DNA of 64,000 nucleotides from Phyto melanocephala (lineage: Eukaryota; Arthropoda; Insecta; Diptera; Rhinophoridae), in assembly GCA_941918925.1 (NCBI GenBank), contig OW799237.1:96259015-96323014 (forward strand). Direction: 5' to 3'. The notes beneath the pieces were generated by a model. That model did not search any database. It had not been told where the DNA came from and saw only the letters and a program-made list of their open reading frames with translations. Shown here piece by piece: positions 24,251-35,345 of this stretch (the first letter of the stretch is position 1; each line of letters begins with the position of its first letter). Both the position numbers and the translations under genes were made by a program.

Positions 24251-25166
24251 AAGCAAAGTGTGCAAAATTTCAGAGTCGTACATTCAATTTTGTTGCTTTT
24301 ATGACGTTTTTGTTTTTAAATATACCGAAAAATACACTGTGCGGTATAAATTTTCGTACATTTTGATCGATAACTCCTCTCCTAATGCATAGATTTAGAT
24401 AATTTTCGGGGAAAAATATTGTTTTTACTCAGGAAATATATATTTTAAGTTTCATAAGTCTACGTTAATGCGTTTGGACACAATTCCATTTTATTCGATG
24501 TTTGAAGGACACGGTTTTTTCGACCTACTCTTGCTTTTCGAGCTATAACTCTCTTCATAATATTCCGATTTAGCCCATTTTCAATACCAAACAAACCTTG
24601 TCTATAAGAAAGATTCTGGCAAAATTTGAGACCCCTAGCTTTTTCGGTGCGACCTCTATCGTGCTTTCAACAGACGGACAGACGGACGGACATAGCTAGA
24701 TCGTCATAAAATCAAACCCTGATTCAGAATATATATACTTTATGGGGTCTAAAATGGATATTTCGATGTGTTACAAACGGAATGACAAAATGAATATACC
24801 CCCACCATTTTTTTGGTGGCGGGTATAAAAACGATACCTGAGGTTTACTTGTTTAAAAGTTTATATTTACTTATATTCACCACTAAGGTCAAAAGTTTCT
24901 CCAAACATCGGTGCGTATAACGTTTATTAAAAACAATATTAAAAGAACAGAAAATAATATCACAGAGTTTAGCTGGAGTGGGTGGTTTGAGGATGTGTGT
25001 TTAAATACTTTAAACTTAAGTCTGTTCAGGTGGAAACAAACGATTAAAACTTTGTAGACATTTTTAAAAGATTCATTTATAGTCATAATTACTTAATTTG
25101 TATTAAATTTAGAATATTGAATATGGTAATGAAAAAACACTTTAAATATGAATATATGTTTTAGAA

Positions 25167-26338
25167 TTATATATTTGGACCCCAGGAGATGACTTTAAAG
25201 GCTATGGGCTCCAACGAGTTAACATTAACATCATGAGAGTTAAGGGTTTGTATAACTGTTTTAATGTTGTCCTTTAGCTAAATAAAAAATATATAAAATG
25301 AAAAAGCTGTTAGCAGTTCAAAGCATCAAATTACAATTTGTATAGAAAACGCACCATGGTAGTGTCAATTAGGGGCTTAAATGCTGGACTTCTTAAAGCG
25401 TTGTAGAATTTTGAGAATTCTGCATTTCTGCTGCACTTTTCCTTAATCATATTTTGAAATGCTGTATTGGGTAGATGTTGTAATATTTCTTCAACAAATG
25501 TTGTAAAGGTCCCCAGTGAACTATGATGATGATAAAAATGATTGAATTTACAATTATATTTGTTATGATGATGATGATGTTGGAAATTATGTAGATAATG
25601 AAACTGTTTGTGATGGCCCTCATTGTGAGCCTTTGCCTTAACCTCTAAATCCTCCAATAGCACAATATGCACTAATGGCTGCTGCTGTTGGTTAGTTATT
25701 CTTGCAATAGTATTTGCATCGTCATCAGCAGCACCATCATCGAATCCGGCATTTTTGTTTTTCTTCTTTGCTATTTCGAACATTTGTGGTCTTTTATGAG
25801 CCCTTTTGTTGTGCAATGCATCTCTTATGATTTCCATAGCCATAGTATGGCGTTTGGAGTTGACGGTGGTGAGAGTATTGGTGGTCATTTTGACGACTCT
25901 ATTGTCAGTGTTAGCATCATCAACGTCATCATCGCCATTATAATCATCTAATAATGCTTTGACTTTGTCCATTGTCGATTTAGTTACACCCATATGCCTC
26001 GTTGTGGCATTTGTAGTCGTTAGATGCAGAAATTCCAAAATGTCAATAATTTCTGGTATATTCAAAAGCTGTTGTTGCAGCTGTGTAAATTCTTGACTAC
26101 GCAAATATTTAAAGGCAGTACGAAAACTTCCATCGAATGCATAATGTTTTGCAACAATTTCATCTACCGTTGCGGTGGGTATTAAATTTTCAAAATCTTT
26201 AAATTCATTCACAATTTCCGGTGAAATGTGAATCGCCCATGTTTTAGTATTTATCGAACTTTGTGTGATTGATTCATAAGCCTTGGTCACGACAACAATT
26301 GCCATACAAAATATGACTAATTTAAGGCAATTCTGCAT
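25167..26338 (-). CDS. Secreted insect allergen-related repeat (G12-like) protein, two exons
   Basis: Exon 1 runs from ATG at 26338 to 25355 (328 codons) and exon 2 from 25277 to 25167 (36 codons plus TAA), giving 364 residues. The 77-base intron starts GTGCGT and ends TTTATTTAG, in phase 0. Without splicing the frame stops after seven intron codons; with it the protein gains the family's usual end (VNVNSLEPIAFKVISWGP), which supports the junction. Residues 1-20 are a signal peptide ending VVTKA. Residues about 40-130 are the first repeat (FKDFENLIP, FKYLRSQEF, IPEIIDILEFL) and about 275-360 the second (FVEEILQHLP, FYNALRSPAF). Between them lie an acidic patch (about 136-146), a basic patch and a His-rich stretch (about 240-273) not usual in the family. 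Relatives are gut-lumen or microvillar proteins of insects, some digestive or detoxifying; the specific role here is unknown. Confidence 0.85.
25278..25354 (-). other. 77-base intron of the allergen-repeat gene
   Basis: The donor is ATG/GTGCGT, weaker than the fly consensus. The acceptor is a T-rich tract ending TATTTAG/CTA. It interrupts the second repeat between residues 328 and 329. If unspliced, translation adds VRFLYKL and stops, giving a 335-residue form. Confidence 0.75.
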
Positions 26339-26358
26339 AGTTTTAAAAATTTTTTTTC

Positions 26359-26671
26359 CTGAGCAAGAAAATTAAAATTAATTTAGATTGAGAGAGACCG
26401 TTCACGGTGACAATTTTCTTAGCACTAATTTAGTTTGTTTACACTCCATTCGAGCTACTTGAATGTGTGTATTTATTATCAGCAGTTTTATTTTGCTTAT
26501 TGTTCAATGTCTTGTATTTTTGTTTAGAAACAAATGTACGCAAAGGTATTGAACGACTTTTAGACACATTATTTTGCGTTAAATGAACAAAAGTATTATT
26601 GTTAAACTCTTTTCAATTTAGTCAACTAGGAAATAAAAAAAAAATGAATAAAAAAATGTTCTTATACTTAC
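26359..26671 (-). other. Possible 5'UTR intron of the allergen-repeat gene
   Basis: On the minus strand a good donor (AAT/GTAAGTATAAG) and a strong acceptor (TTTTCTTGCTCAG/G) would remove 313 bases and leave 20 bases of leader before the ATG at 26338. No TATA box was convincing upstream. This is inference from splice signals only. Confidence 0.4.
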
Positions 26672-26679
26672 ATTGATTT

Positions 26680-27465
26680 AAATTGAATTAACATCAAATT
26701 CTCCTCATTTGTATAAGTAATGTCATAAAGTCCCGCACAATCAGTTGTCGTCGCGTATGTTTTTTGTTCTGTTATGTGATTGTTCGTAGTTGCAATTTAT
26801 TCGTTTTGCAGATCATATGAACCAAAGCCATTTTTAGTGTATAAAAAATATTTTAAAAAGTATTTTACAATGTAAGTATTCAGCACCATATTAAACATAA
26901 AGTTTAAAATTTAATTATTTACTTAAATAGGTTTAAAAAACAAAAAAAAACATATTTCGTAGGAAATAGAAGTTACATATGGTTACATTGTATGTATGTA
27001 TACCGTTCATTTTTATGTAGCTCTTGTTCTAAACACACAACACAAACAACTATAGTGTAAACTGATAGCATTAGAAAGAGAACCTTATTGTTTATATTTT
27101 TCAGATATTGTTTTTAATATTTTGAATAATCTAAAATAAAGAGAAAATAAATAATAGTTGAGATTTGTGGTACAAATGTTCCAAATTTGGTACAATCGTA
27201 AACTTATTGGTACACTTAATAGTCTTTTCACACAATTTTTGGTATAATTTTCTTATTTTACTTTAGCCTGACTCAAGTAAATTTTAAATTTCTTATGAAA
27301 AAATTAAATTAAAATTTTATTTAATGAAAGAATTGAGACTGGAAAATACTAGAGGCCGAAAATATATTGATTCTTGAATAGTATTTACTTGTTATTAACT
27401 GTATTTTGTTATAGAATGCAGAAAGGGTTTTTCAAAAGTACTTTATTGCTAAATATACTTCAAAA
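26680..27465. other. Upstream region of the gene, no further feature
   Basis: The promoter of the allergen-repeat gene should lie at about 26680-26900 if the 5'UTR intron is real. No core element could be singled out. Confidence 0.35.
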
Positions 27466-28584
27466 CTATTTTTATACCCACCACCAAAAAAATGGTGGGG
27501 GTATATTCATTTTGTCATTCCGTTTGTAACACATCGAAATATCCATTTTAGACCCCATAAAGTATATATATTCTGAATCAGGGTTTGATTTGATGACGAT
27601 CTAGCTATGTCCGTCCGTCTGTCCGTCTGTTGAAAGCACGATAGAGGTCGCACCGAAAAAGCTAGGGGGCTCAAATTTTGCCAGAATCTTTCTTATAGAC
27701 AAGGTTTGTTTGGTATTGGGCTAAATCGGAATATTAGGAAGAGAGTTATAGCTCGAAAAGCAAGAGTAGGTCGAAAAAAACCGTGTCCTTCAAACATCGA
27801 ATAAAACGGAATTGTGTCCAAATGCATTTAAGTAGACTCATGAAACTTCGAATATATATTTCCTGAGTAAAAACAATATTGTTCCCCGAAAATTATCTAA
27901 ATCTATGTATTAGGAGAGGAGTTATCGATCAAAATGTACGAAAATTTATACCGCACAGCGTATTTTTCGGTATATTTAAAAACAAAAACGTCATAAAAGC
28001 AACAAAATTTGATGTACGACTCTGAAATTTTGCACACTTCGGTTTTTGGTGAGACGCTTTTTTGTAACGAAAAATCAATGTGCCACGCCCACTTTTACGC
28101 CCACCTCCCATATAACGTTTTACCTAAAATTCATATAATTTCTCTATTAATAAAGATTTTGGAATAATAAAGGGCTATATTGAAACACCTAAGTTGTACT
28201 CATTCGCAAAAATAACTTTGACACGCCTACTATAACGCCCACTTTTCACGTTATCTACCGTTAATGAAATTTAAAAGCTCATAAAACCGTTAAAATTAGA
28301 GGTATGATGATCAAATTTGCTACGTATATCCTTCTAATCAATGTAATTGTTGTGCCAAAATGTTTAGGTGGCACGCCCACTTTAACGCCTACCTCCCATA
28401 TAACGGTTTATCTTAAATTCATGTAATTTCTCTATTGACAAAGATTTTGGGAAAATAAAGGACTATATTGAAATATCGAAGTTGTATTTATTAGCAGAAA
28501 CTTTTTTGACACGCCTACTTTAACGCCCACTTTCATTGAAAGACTACATTGACAAAAGCATTTTAGTAGCATATCGAAGTTATA

Positions 28585-28931
28585 AAGGGTGGTTAAATTT
28601 TAAGGGCTGATGTTGTTTTTAAATAAAACACAAATTATTTAAGCAATTATTATCATTTCTTTTTATAATGATAATATTTGTATGGTTCAATTATGCATTC
28701 AACAAAATATCGGCCAAATGGCGCCCCCCCCCATCCTTGGCGCTAGTCCTCTATCTGATAGTCCAAATTTTCAATGACAATGTTGATGCTCAATTGTTGA
28801 CCATGATGATGAGTAGAGGTTGACTGCTCTTTTGCCACACTATCGCAAAAACCAGCAGTGGTTCACATTCAATGAACTAAGAAGGCATTCACAGACTTTC
28901 TAAAATTGGCCCTTACAATTTAGCCACCCTC
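28585..28931 (-). mobile_element. Shortened mariner-type MITE
   Basis: TA-flanked, with the same GGTGGTTAAATTTTAAGG ends as the copy at 22521. The part coding for the MERYAIEQ region is deleted, leaving only the THHHAQ-linker segment. 347 bp. Confidence 0.75.
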
Positions 28932-29442
28932 TACAAAGAAAGTGATACATATTTTTATATTATTATCACACGGTGATTCAAAATATACATTCTCAGCATT
29001 TTGCTAAAACGGGAAATTTATTAGTAAGATTTTGATTTTTAAACTTTTATAACATTTTGCTTTTAAAAGATTTTCAAACGAAATAAGTTTTGTATAATTT
29101 TAAAATTGTTAGCCAATAGTACATGAAAATAAATTGTTTATAATGTTTAGAGATAATTTTTTTTACTTATGTCAAAATTTTCCTAAATTCCCATTTTTAA
29201 TAGAGCATAACTTCAGGAGAACATAAGATAACAAATATAAATTAGCACTATTTCGCAGATAAAACTCTCCTCTTAAATTCAAGTAAATTCTCTATGAATA
29301 AAGATTTTGGAATACTAAAGGACTATATTGAAATATCTAAGTTATGTTTATTAGCAGAAACTTTATTGACATGCGTATTTTAACGGCCACTTTCATTGAA
29401 AGATTAAATTTACGAAAACATTTTTCTAGCATACCGAAGTTA

Positions 29443-30052
29443 AAATGGGTGGTTTAATTTTAAGGGACTATGTTGATTTTGAATAAAATTATTATGAAAT
29501 TATTATCATTTATTTTTATAACGATAATATTTGTATGCTTCAATTATGTATGGAACAAAATATCGGCCAAATGGCCCCCCCAACCTAGGCGGCACACCTC
29601 GATCCGATAGTCCATATTTTCAATGACACTGTTGATGCTCAATTGTTGGGCACGATGATGAGTCGAGGTTGCTTGCTCTTTTGCCACGTTATCGTGAAAA
29701 ACAGCAATGTTTCCCATTAAACGAACTAAGATGTCATTCACAGATGTTTTCACATTTCATACAGACCTGCTTTGCAGACATTTGTATATTTTTTACAATT
29801 CTCATGATTGTGGACGAATTCGAACCATTTTGTTGACCAAAATAATCGCGAAGTGCACAAAATGCGTTTTGATTTGAACGCCCATTTTTATAAAAATCTT
29901 TAATATTTAAAAGCGTCTCTCGACTGCGTATCTTTCCACGGTTCAAATTGAGTTAGTCTGAGATTGAGAAATGTCAAATAAAATGCAAGAAAAAAGTTGA
30001 AGTTTAGGTGTAGTTCACCTTCAACATGGGCCCTTAAAATTTAACCACCCTC
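29443..30052 (-). mobile_element. Mariner-type MITE with transposase N-terminal relic
   Basis: The minus strand at 29734-29946 reads TLLNIKDFYKNGRSNQNAF and then ALRDYFGQQNGSNSSTIMRI, the DUF4817-type DNA-binding region, and at 29544-29753 DNVAKEQATSTHHRAQQLS. It is TA-flanked at 29441-29442 and 30053-30054. This copy has fewer changes in the DNA-binding part than its sisters. Confidence 0.8.
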
Positions 30053-30199
30053 TACAAAGAAAGTGATACATATTTTATTATAAAGAGATTATTCTATAGC
30101 GATTAACAAAATAATAAATATTGTGCTTTAAATGTACACAAAATTGGTGGTGGGTATAAAAGATTCGGCACAGCCGAATATAGTGCTCTTACTTGTTTT

Positions 30200-31015
30200 T
30201 TTATTAGTTTTGAATATTCTTATATTTCCCAAATATATCTAAGTGATACAAAATTCACTGGATAATCTTGTGATTAACTTTTCTTTTAAAGTATTTTTTC
30301 TAAACATCCAAAACATTAGTGAAGATTTCTGTTAATTTCTTAATAGATTTTTATCTGCAAAATTAAAAAAAAAAAAGAGTATAGGGTACAATTTGCTCAT
30401 ATCACGGTACAATATTAAAATGTTCCGATCCCAACAGTGATGCCATCTCATACATAAATAAAACTAATGTCTTAGGTATTTACTTAAAAATTTTAAGACG
30501 CAAATTCTTATCTTACTTATTCGCTCTCTTTCTCAACGTTTTTATCTAAGTTGTTCTATACATTGCACTAAAATTCTCTGTTTACGAATAGAATAATTAA
30601 AGAGAAATATAATAAAGATAAAATAGCAGGCTACACACCAATTTTACTACAACTAGTCGTACTACTGAATTACATTGTAGTCGGCTACTTAATTATATTG
30701 AAGACGACAGTAAAATTGCAATAAACTGATAAGAAATGGCGGCAACAAAATGTGCAAACTATTAAATGACGATAATTGAAAGCCGATATATTTTCAGATA
30801 AATGGGAATTTTTAAATTGAATTTCTGTATTTTGGTATAGATTTATTACTCAACGCTTTAAAAACATAATTTTTAAAAATACAAATAAGAAAATTAAAAA
30901 TAAAACTATTAATAACCGTTTATTTGGCAACATTTTTGATTCACCAATTTTATAATTTAATAAATTATGTCTAATAGCAATTCTGGTTGTATATAAACGC
31001 ATAAGAACATGCTTA
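30200..31015. other. AT-rich sequence, no gene recognised
   Basis: No ends, domains or RNA genes were seen. Confidence 0.5.
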
Positions 31016-31020
31016 AGCAT

Positions 31021-31684
31021 CCCAGCAAAAACTAGGTAATGACTTGCTCTTACTAAACAACATACTTTTCAATGACTACTACATATCGTCTGTCTTACTA
31101 AGAAGTATTTTAGTAATGACTTGATTTATAATGTGTTACGTAAGTACTTGATTTCAGACATTTGCTTAGATACACACACAATACAATTTCTTACTGCGAA
31201 ATTTACTAGAAACCATTCAAATACATAACTTTTTATAATTCTCATTTAGTTTAACGCGCTTAGGGTATAAGTAATAATTATTTTGAAAACAGCGGCAAAG
31301 CACTTCATTAACAAAGTGATGACTTATAGATTTTCACTGATTGTTAAATTTCAAATTAACGTATCTCAGAATAATCTAACCGAATTTTTGTCCTTAGAAC
31401 AACCGAACGACTTCTGTAAGTCCATAATAGTAATGGGTTATTTAGGTTATTAAAATCAAGTACTTATATATTGCTATAGGAGTAAGTACTTATTTAAGTC
31501 CCTATTTATGAGCGACCGTAATAAGTACTTATACGTACCCTATTTGTAAGCGAGTGTGGTAAGTACTTGCCTCCAATGACATCGCCGTGTTAAAATAATG
31601 GCTTTAGATGCCAAATTGTAAGTAGTGAACAACTGTTTTCTAGTACTTTCAAGTCATTATAATGTAATGTGTTATTTTGCTGGG
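31021..31684. mobile_element. MITE with CCCAGCAAAA ends and AAGTACTT palindromes
   Basis: Left CCCAGCAAAAACTAGGTAAT and the right end (reversed: CCCAGCAAAATAACACATTA) share the terminal 10 bp and an inner ATGACTTG. The 664-bp inside repeats the palindrome AAGTACTT at least five times (about 31145, 31451, 31486, 31527, 31562). No transposase was found and the target duplication is unclear. Confidence 0.65.
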
Positions 31685-31689
31685 ATAGT

Positions 31690-32800
31690 GTGTAATAGTG
31701 TTTATGGTTTCATTCGAGGTTTCAAAATATTAAATGTATCTGATTACATTGATGTTGATTGCATTGTTTTTTTTCTTTTTTTGTAATTGTCTAGCTTATT
31801 GAAAACGAGCAATACCTGAATATGTATGATTTTGCAATGATTTTTGCTATGGTTTAATTGTTGGTTGCAGTTTGTTTGTCAAAATATGCAACATGAATGA
31901 CTTTGACATGATATATCTGTGGTTTTAATGGGCAACCGCGTGTGTTAATTTTATACGATTTTGAGTTAATAATGCCATATTGCTTGGTTTTAAACGACCT
32001 TTACTTGGTTTTAAAAATTTCTCAAATAAGATGGACCCATTCCGATTTTTTTAATGGCATAATAACGTAATTTCTATGCATATTCAAAAAGCGTTCAGCA
32101 CTATCACTGTTTTGTAGCTCTGCTGAAAAATTTGATATATGATATATGAGTTTTGTAGGCATGTTACAAAGTTTGTATCTAATTTTATCCGAAACTAGCC
32201 ACTCGAATTGGCTGCAGGTTGAGAACAAGGAAATGCTTTATTGATCGGCTTCGCTCTATAATAATAAATAACTGCTTATGAAAAAAGAAATTAACCACAG
32301 TTGGACAAAGATACACTGATCGCAGCTGTTGTCGGAAAAATAATTATTTTTAACAGTTTGTGGTCGGCAGCCTGCTGTCGCCTATGAGTTTTTATCAATA
32401 CAATCACTTGGAGATTTTTGTGCACAAATTATCAGATTTTGACTTTAACGTAAAATGTATTTAAAAGGAACTAGTGTTAAAAATATGTATTTGGAAATTT
32501 AAAAAAAAGAAATAAAAACTTTCAGGTCATTATGCATTAAATAAGTTTTAAAATGTGAAACAAAAAAAAAGTAATAACAAGAGAAAACTAGTTTTTTATT
32601 ACAAACTGAACTAAAAACTAAATATAACATTAAAGACTAGCAGTGCATTGTTATTAAATATTTAAAAAAATTAACAATAACTAAGTGATTAACAGAATAA
32701 TTAATATTTTTTGTTTCAAAAGGTTTTTTCAAGTTCAAAGTAAAATCTAAAATTTTTAAAGAGAATAGATTTTGATCATGCCCGCAAAAAACAATCGGAA
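31690..32800. other. AT-rich sequence, no gene recognised
   Basis: Only short chance ORFs. Confidence 0.5.
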
Positions 32801-32809
32801 CTAAACGAA

Positions 32810-34150
32810 ATTAAGAATTTTTATAACGTTCACACGAGAGTGTTAAAGAATATATGTATATTAGTTTCTCATTCTGTTTGCAATTTCTATAGTAATCATT
32901 TGCGACCCCATGAAGTATGTGTATCCTTATAGATAGAAGTCGATTTAGCTTTAATCCGTTTGTCCGCCCTTCTGAGTGTTGAAATCGACTTTTTGAAGCC
33001 CCCATATATGAATCAGTTTTCGGAAATGCTTTTGAATTTATTTTGTGTGGAAAATTAACGAGTAAAATATAATCAAAATACAAATCATTTCTTTTTTATT
33101 GATATTGTAACTACACGCAAAGAAAAACCATGGTTACGACATGATCACGACGGTCATATTATTTTTTCTAAAACAATATTTGGTTGTCGAAAACAAGTAA
33201 TAGTTAGTTTTGTTTCATTTGATCATATATCTTGTTACGATAATCAAGCATTTGTTTGAAATGTATCGATTAATGATTACTTTTCGTAAAAATTTCAAAA
33301 TGGTTATCATTTAAAAATAGTATGATTTAAAAAAATTAATTTGACAAAAATAACATTATATTCAAAATCATTAAAAAATAAAAATAATCATTAAATAATA
33401 AGTGAGACAACAATATGATTACAAAAAAAACAAGCTATGATTTTTTTTAATAATAATTTGATTTCAAATGTTCTTCTTCTTGCTGAATAAATTTTCATTA
33501 TTTTAAAAGTTTGAGATGTCAAAAATATTAACAAAAATTTTGAAAAATTAAAGAAAATTTAAAAATAAACAATAAAATGTAAAAAAATATTAGTAAAAAA
33601 ATTGCAATTAAATTGGTAAGTACAATCAATATGTGTATGTTACAGCAAAAGACAATAATTTGCCGTAAAAAGCAATAATTGTCGATTTTAATTGTAGTCA
33701 TATATATGATTACTGAATGGTACTTTAATTAAACATAATAATGATAACTGGTAACCATTATATGTTTTAATGATAATCATACAATTCAATCATAGTATGA
33801 TGCTCTTCGATTATGGTTACCACAACCATATTTTTTCTTTGAGTGTATAAAATTCTATTAAAACAACAACAACAAAAGCAGGTGATGGCTGTACATGATG
33901 GTAAAAAATGTGTGGATTGTTATAGTTTATAACAAGTTTCTTGTTTGTTTACTGTAGGTTGCACCAATGTGATCACTCACAAAAAGACGGTATGTACCTA
34001 CATAATGCCACACCATGAATAATCATCAACAGCGAAGATTAAGCAAGTATAAATCTGTTTCATAAACAGCTTTTATGAATATCTTTGTAGTTGCGTATCC
34101 AAAAAGTTTATATTAAGATTTCGCATAGCCGAATATAACGCACATATTTG
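32810..34150 (+). mobile_element. DINE-like element, interrupted by a MITE
   Basis: The left part carries the CATTCTGTTTGCAATTTCTA and CCCCATGAAGTATGTGTATC boxes and the TTTGTCCGCCCTTCTGAGTG box; the right part ends TTTCGCATAGCCGAATATAA, a decayed form of the family's 3' hairpin. The MITE at 33114-33845 sits between them. Non-coding. Confidence 0.6.
33114..33845. mobile_element. TA-flanked MITE nested in a DINE-like element
   Basis: Left CACGCAAAGAAAAACCATGG and right (reversed) CACTCAAAGAAAAAATATGG, with TA at 33112-33113 and 33846-33847. The 732-bp interior is very AT-rich with repeated ATGATTAC/GTAATCAT words in both directions. The TA target fits Tc1/mariner-type MITEs. Confidence 0.8.
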
Positions 34151-34154
34151 TTAA

Positions 34155-34780
34155 TAATTTTTTTTAAGGGTACAGAAGCAATAAAGTCGTTTAGCGATTA
34201 TATATTTTCTTGTTGTAGAGCATACAGATGTAATAACTTCCATAAATTATGTACATGTGGCAAATTTCGAGAAGAAAAATCATTCAGGATAAGGGAAATT
34301 TTTTAAGTGAATTTTTTTAAATTAATTTTTTTACACAGTAAATATTTCAGGAAAATAGAAAAATTGTTCATACTGCTCACATTAAAAATCGTTAAAGCGT
34401 CAATAAAGTTTTAAGGTACGCATTGTGAGTACGTGTTTTATCAAGTATTATTGTTCAATTCACAAACAGTTGTAGGAGTTGTACAAAGATTGTTTTTAAT
34501 TTCTTCATTGAGTTTTTACACAACACTTATAGAAGTTTTAATTATGTTTGAAAAATGTCGTATAAATACATCAGAGATGGAAAAATTAATCATGTCACCG
34601 TTTTTTCAATATGTAGAAGTGAATTTCTAATGACCTACGACTCCTAGGACAGGTCGTAAATTGAGCAATTAGTTAAAAAAAATCAAACGTTTCTTTGCTT
34701 TTCATTAAAAAAAAACAAAATATATGAATTTATGTAAATATTATTTTAATTATGAATTAATATTTATTTAAACTATTTAT
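34155..34780. other. AT-rich sequence, no gene recognised
   Basis: No ends or domains were seen. A 65-codon opening at 34433 resembles nothing known. Confidence 0.5.
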
Positions 34781-34782
34781 TA

Positions 34783-35035
34783 TTAAACTAGCTTGTGCCC
34801 GCGACTTCGTCTGCGTAGTTATCAAGATAAAAGGTAGACTTAGTATTAACAACAAAAATAGAAATATATACAACACAAACAACCCGTTTAGGATGTGTTA
34901 TGATGTTATCTATTGTTGTTATCTATTTATGTGCCGAAATTCATTAAGTTCCGCTCAGCCGTTTTTGCGTGATTGAGTAACAAATATCCAAACATCCAAA
35001 CATTCAAACATTCACACTTATTACATTAGTAGGAT
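34783..35035 (+). repeat. RTE-like non-LTR retrotransposon 3' end
   Basis: It starts ACTAGCTTGTGCCCGCGACT, then TCGTCTGCGTAG, and ends with AACATCCAAACATTC-type repeats, ACTTATTACA and TTAGTAGGAT. This pairing of a GCCCGCGACTTCGTC box and a TATTAGTAGGAT tail is the familiar 3' signature of RTE-like elements in insects (recalled, not searched). 5'-truncated; no coding part left. Confidence 0.65.
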
Positions 35036-35039
35036 TCAT

Positions 35040-35340
35040 TTTAAATCATTTTTATTCTGGCCTAAATTCATTTTTCTCTAAGAACTTTCCTAAAAAAATT
35101 TATTGGATGAAATTAAATTGTAATCATTCAAGAATATTGAAAAACTATTCCGATATTATCCGAGTGGAATGTTTTTTTTCAAAAAAAGCTACGATGTCAT
35201 CATCAGCACTCTTTATCGGTTTACACATATATAATTTTTGAATTACTTCTTATGTTACAACTTAACGAAATTAAAATAAGGGAAGCATAGCATTCATTTT
35301 TAAATTTGAATAACAACAATGTATTATAAATATGAGAGAA
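35040..35340. other. AT-rich spacer
   Basis: Nothing recognised. Confidence 0.5.
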
Positions 35341-35345
35341 TATTA

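Larger units (their letters stand above)
22377..24830 (-). mobile_element. Composite DINE-like (Helentron-related) element, copy 1
   Basis: Read on the minus strand, it starts with a hairpin-forming end at 24830 (CCACCAAAAAAATGGTGG beside TATACCC) and ends at 22377 with a TTCGGCACAGCCGAA hairpin, then GCTCTTACTTGT. From memory this matches the 3' layout of Drosophila INE-1/DINE-1 (hairpin, then CTTGTTTT), as do the TCCGTCCGTCTG box and the ACGCCCAC repeats. Four tandem units of exactly 288 bp (anchors at 23322, 23610, 23898, 24186) lie in the middle, followed by an embedded mariner MITE. No protein is encoded. The Helentron assignment is by resemblance. Confidence 0.8.
27470..30196 (+). mobile_element. 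Composite DINE-like element, copy 2, with duplicated interior
   Basis: Same architecture as the copy at 22377, opposite orientation: TATACCC plus CCACCAAAAAAATGGTGG hairpin at the left, TTCGGCACAGCCGAA hairpin and CTTACTTGT at the right. Only two full 288-bp units are left (anchors 28106 and 28394). It then carries a shortened MITE (28585-28931), unrelated AT-rich sequence, a partial 288-bp unit (about 29270-29440) and a second MITE (29443-30052). The doubled unit-plus-MITE block points to unequal exchange or two merged copies. Confidence 0.8.

Noticed and set aside
22377..24830. Interpretation as an LTR retrotransposon or solo LTR
   Set aside because: No direct terminal repeats or TG...CA ends; the hairpins, TATACCC start and CTTGT end fit DINE-1-like elements.
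25688..25951. 87-codon plus-strand opening
   Set aside because: Antisense shadow of the allergen-repeat gene's exon 1.
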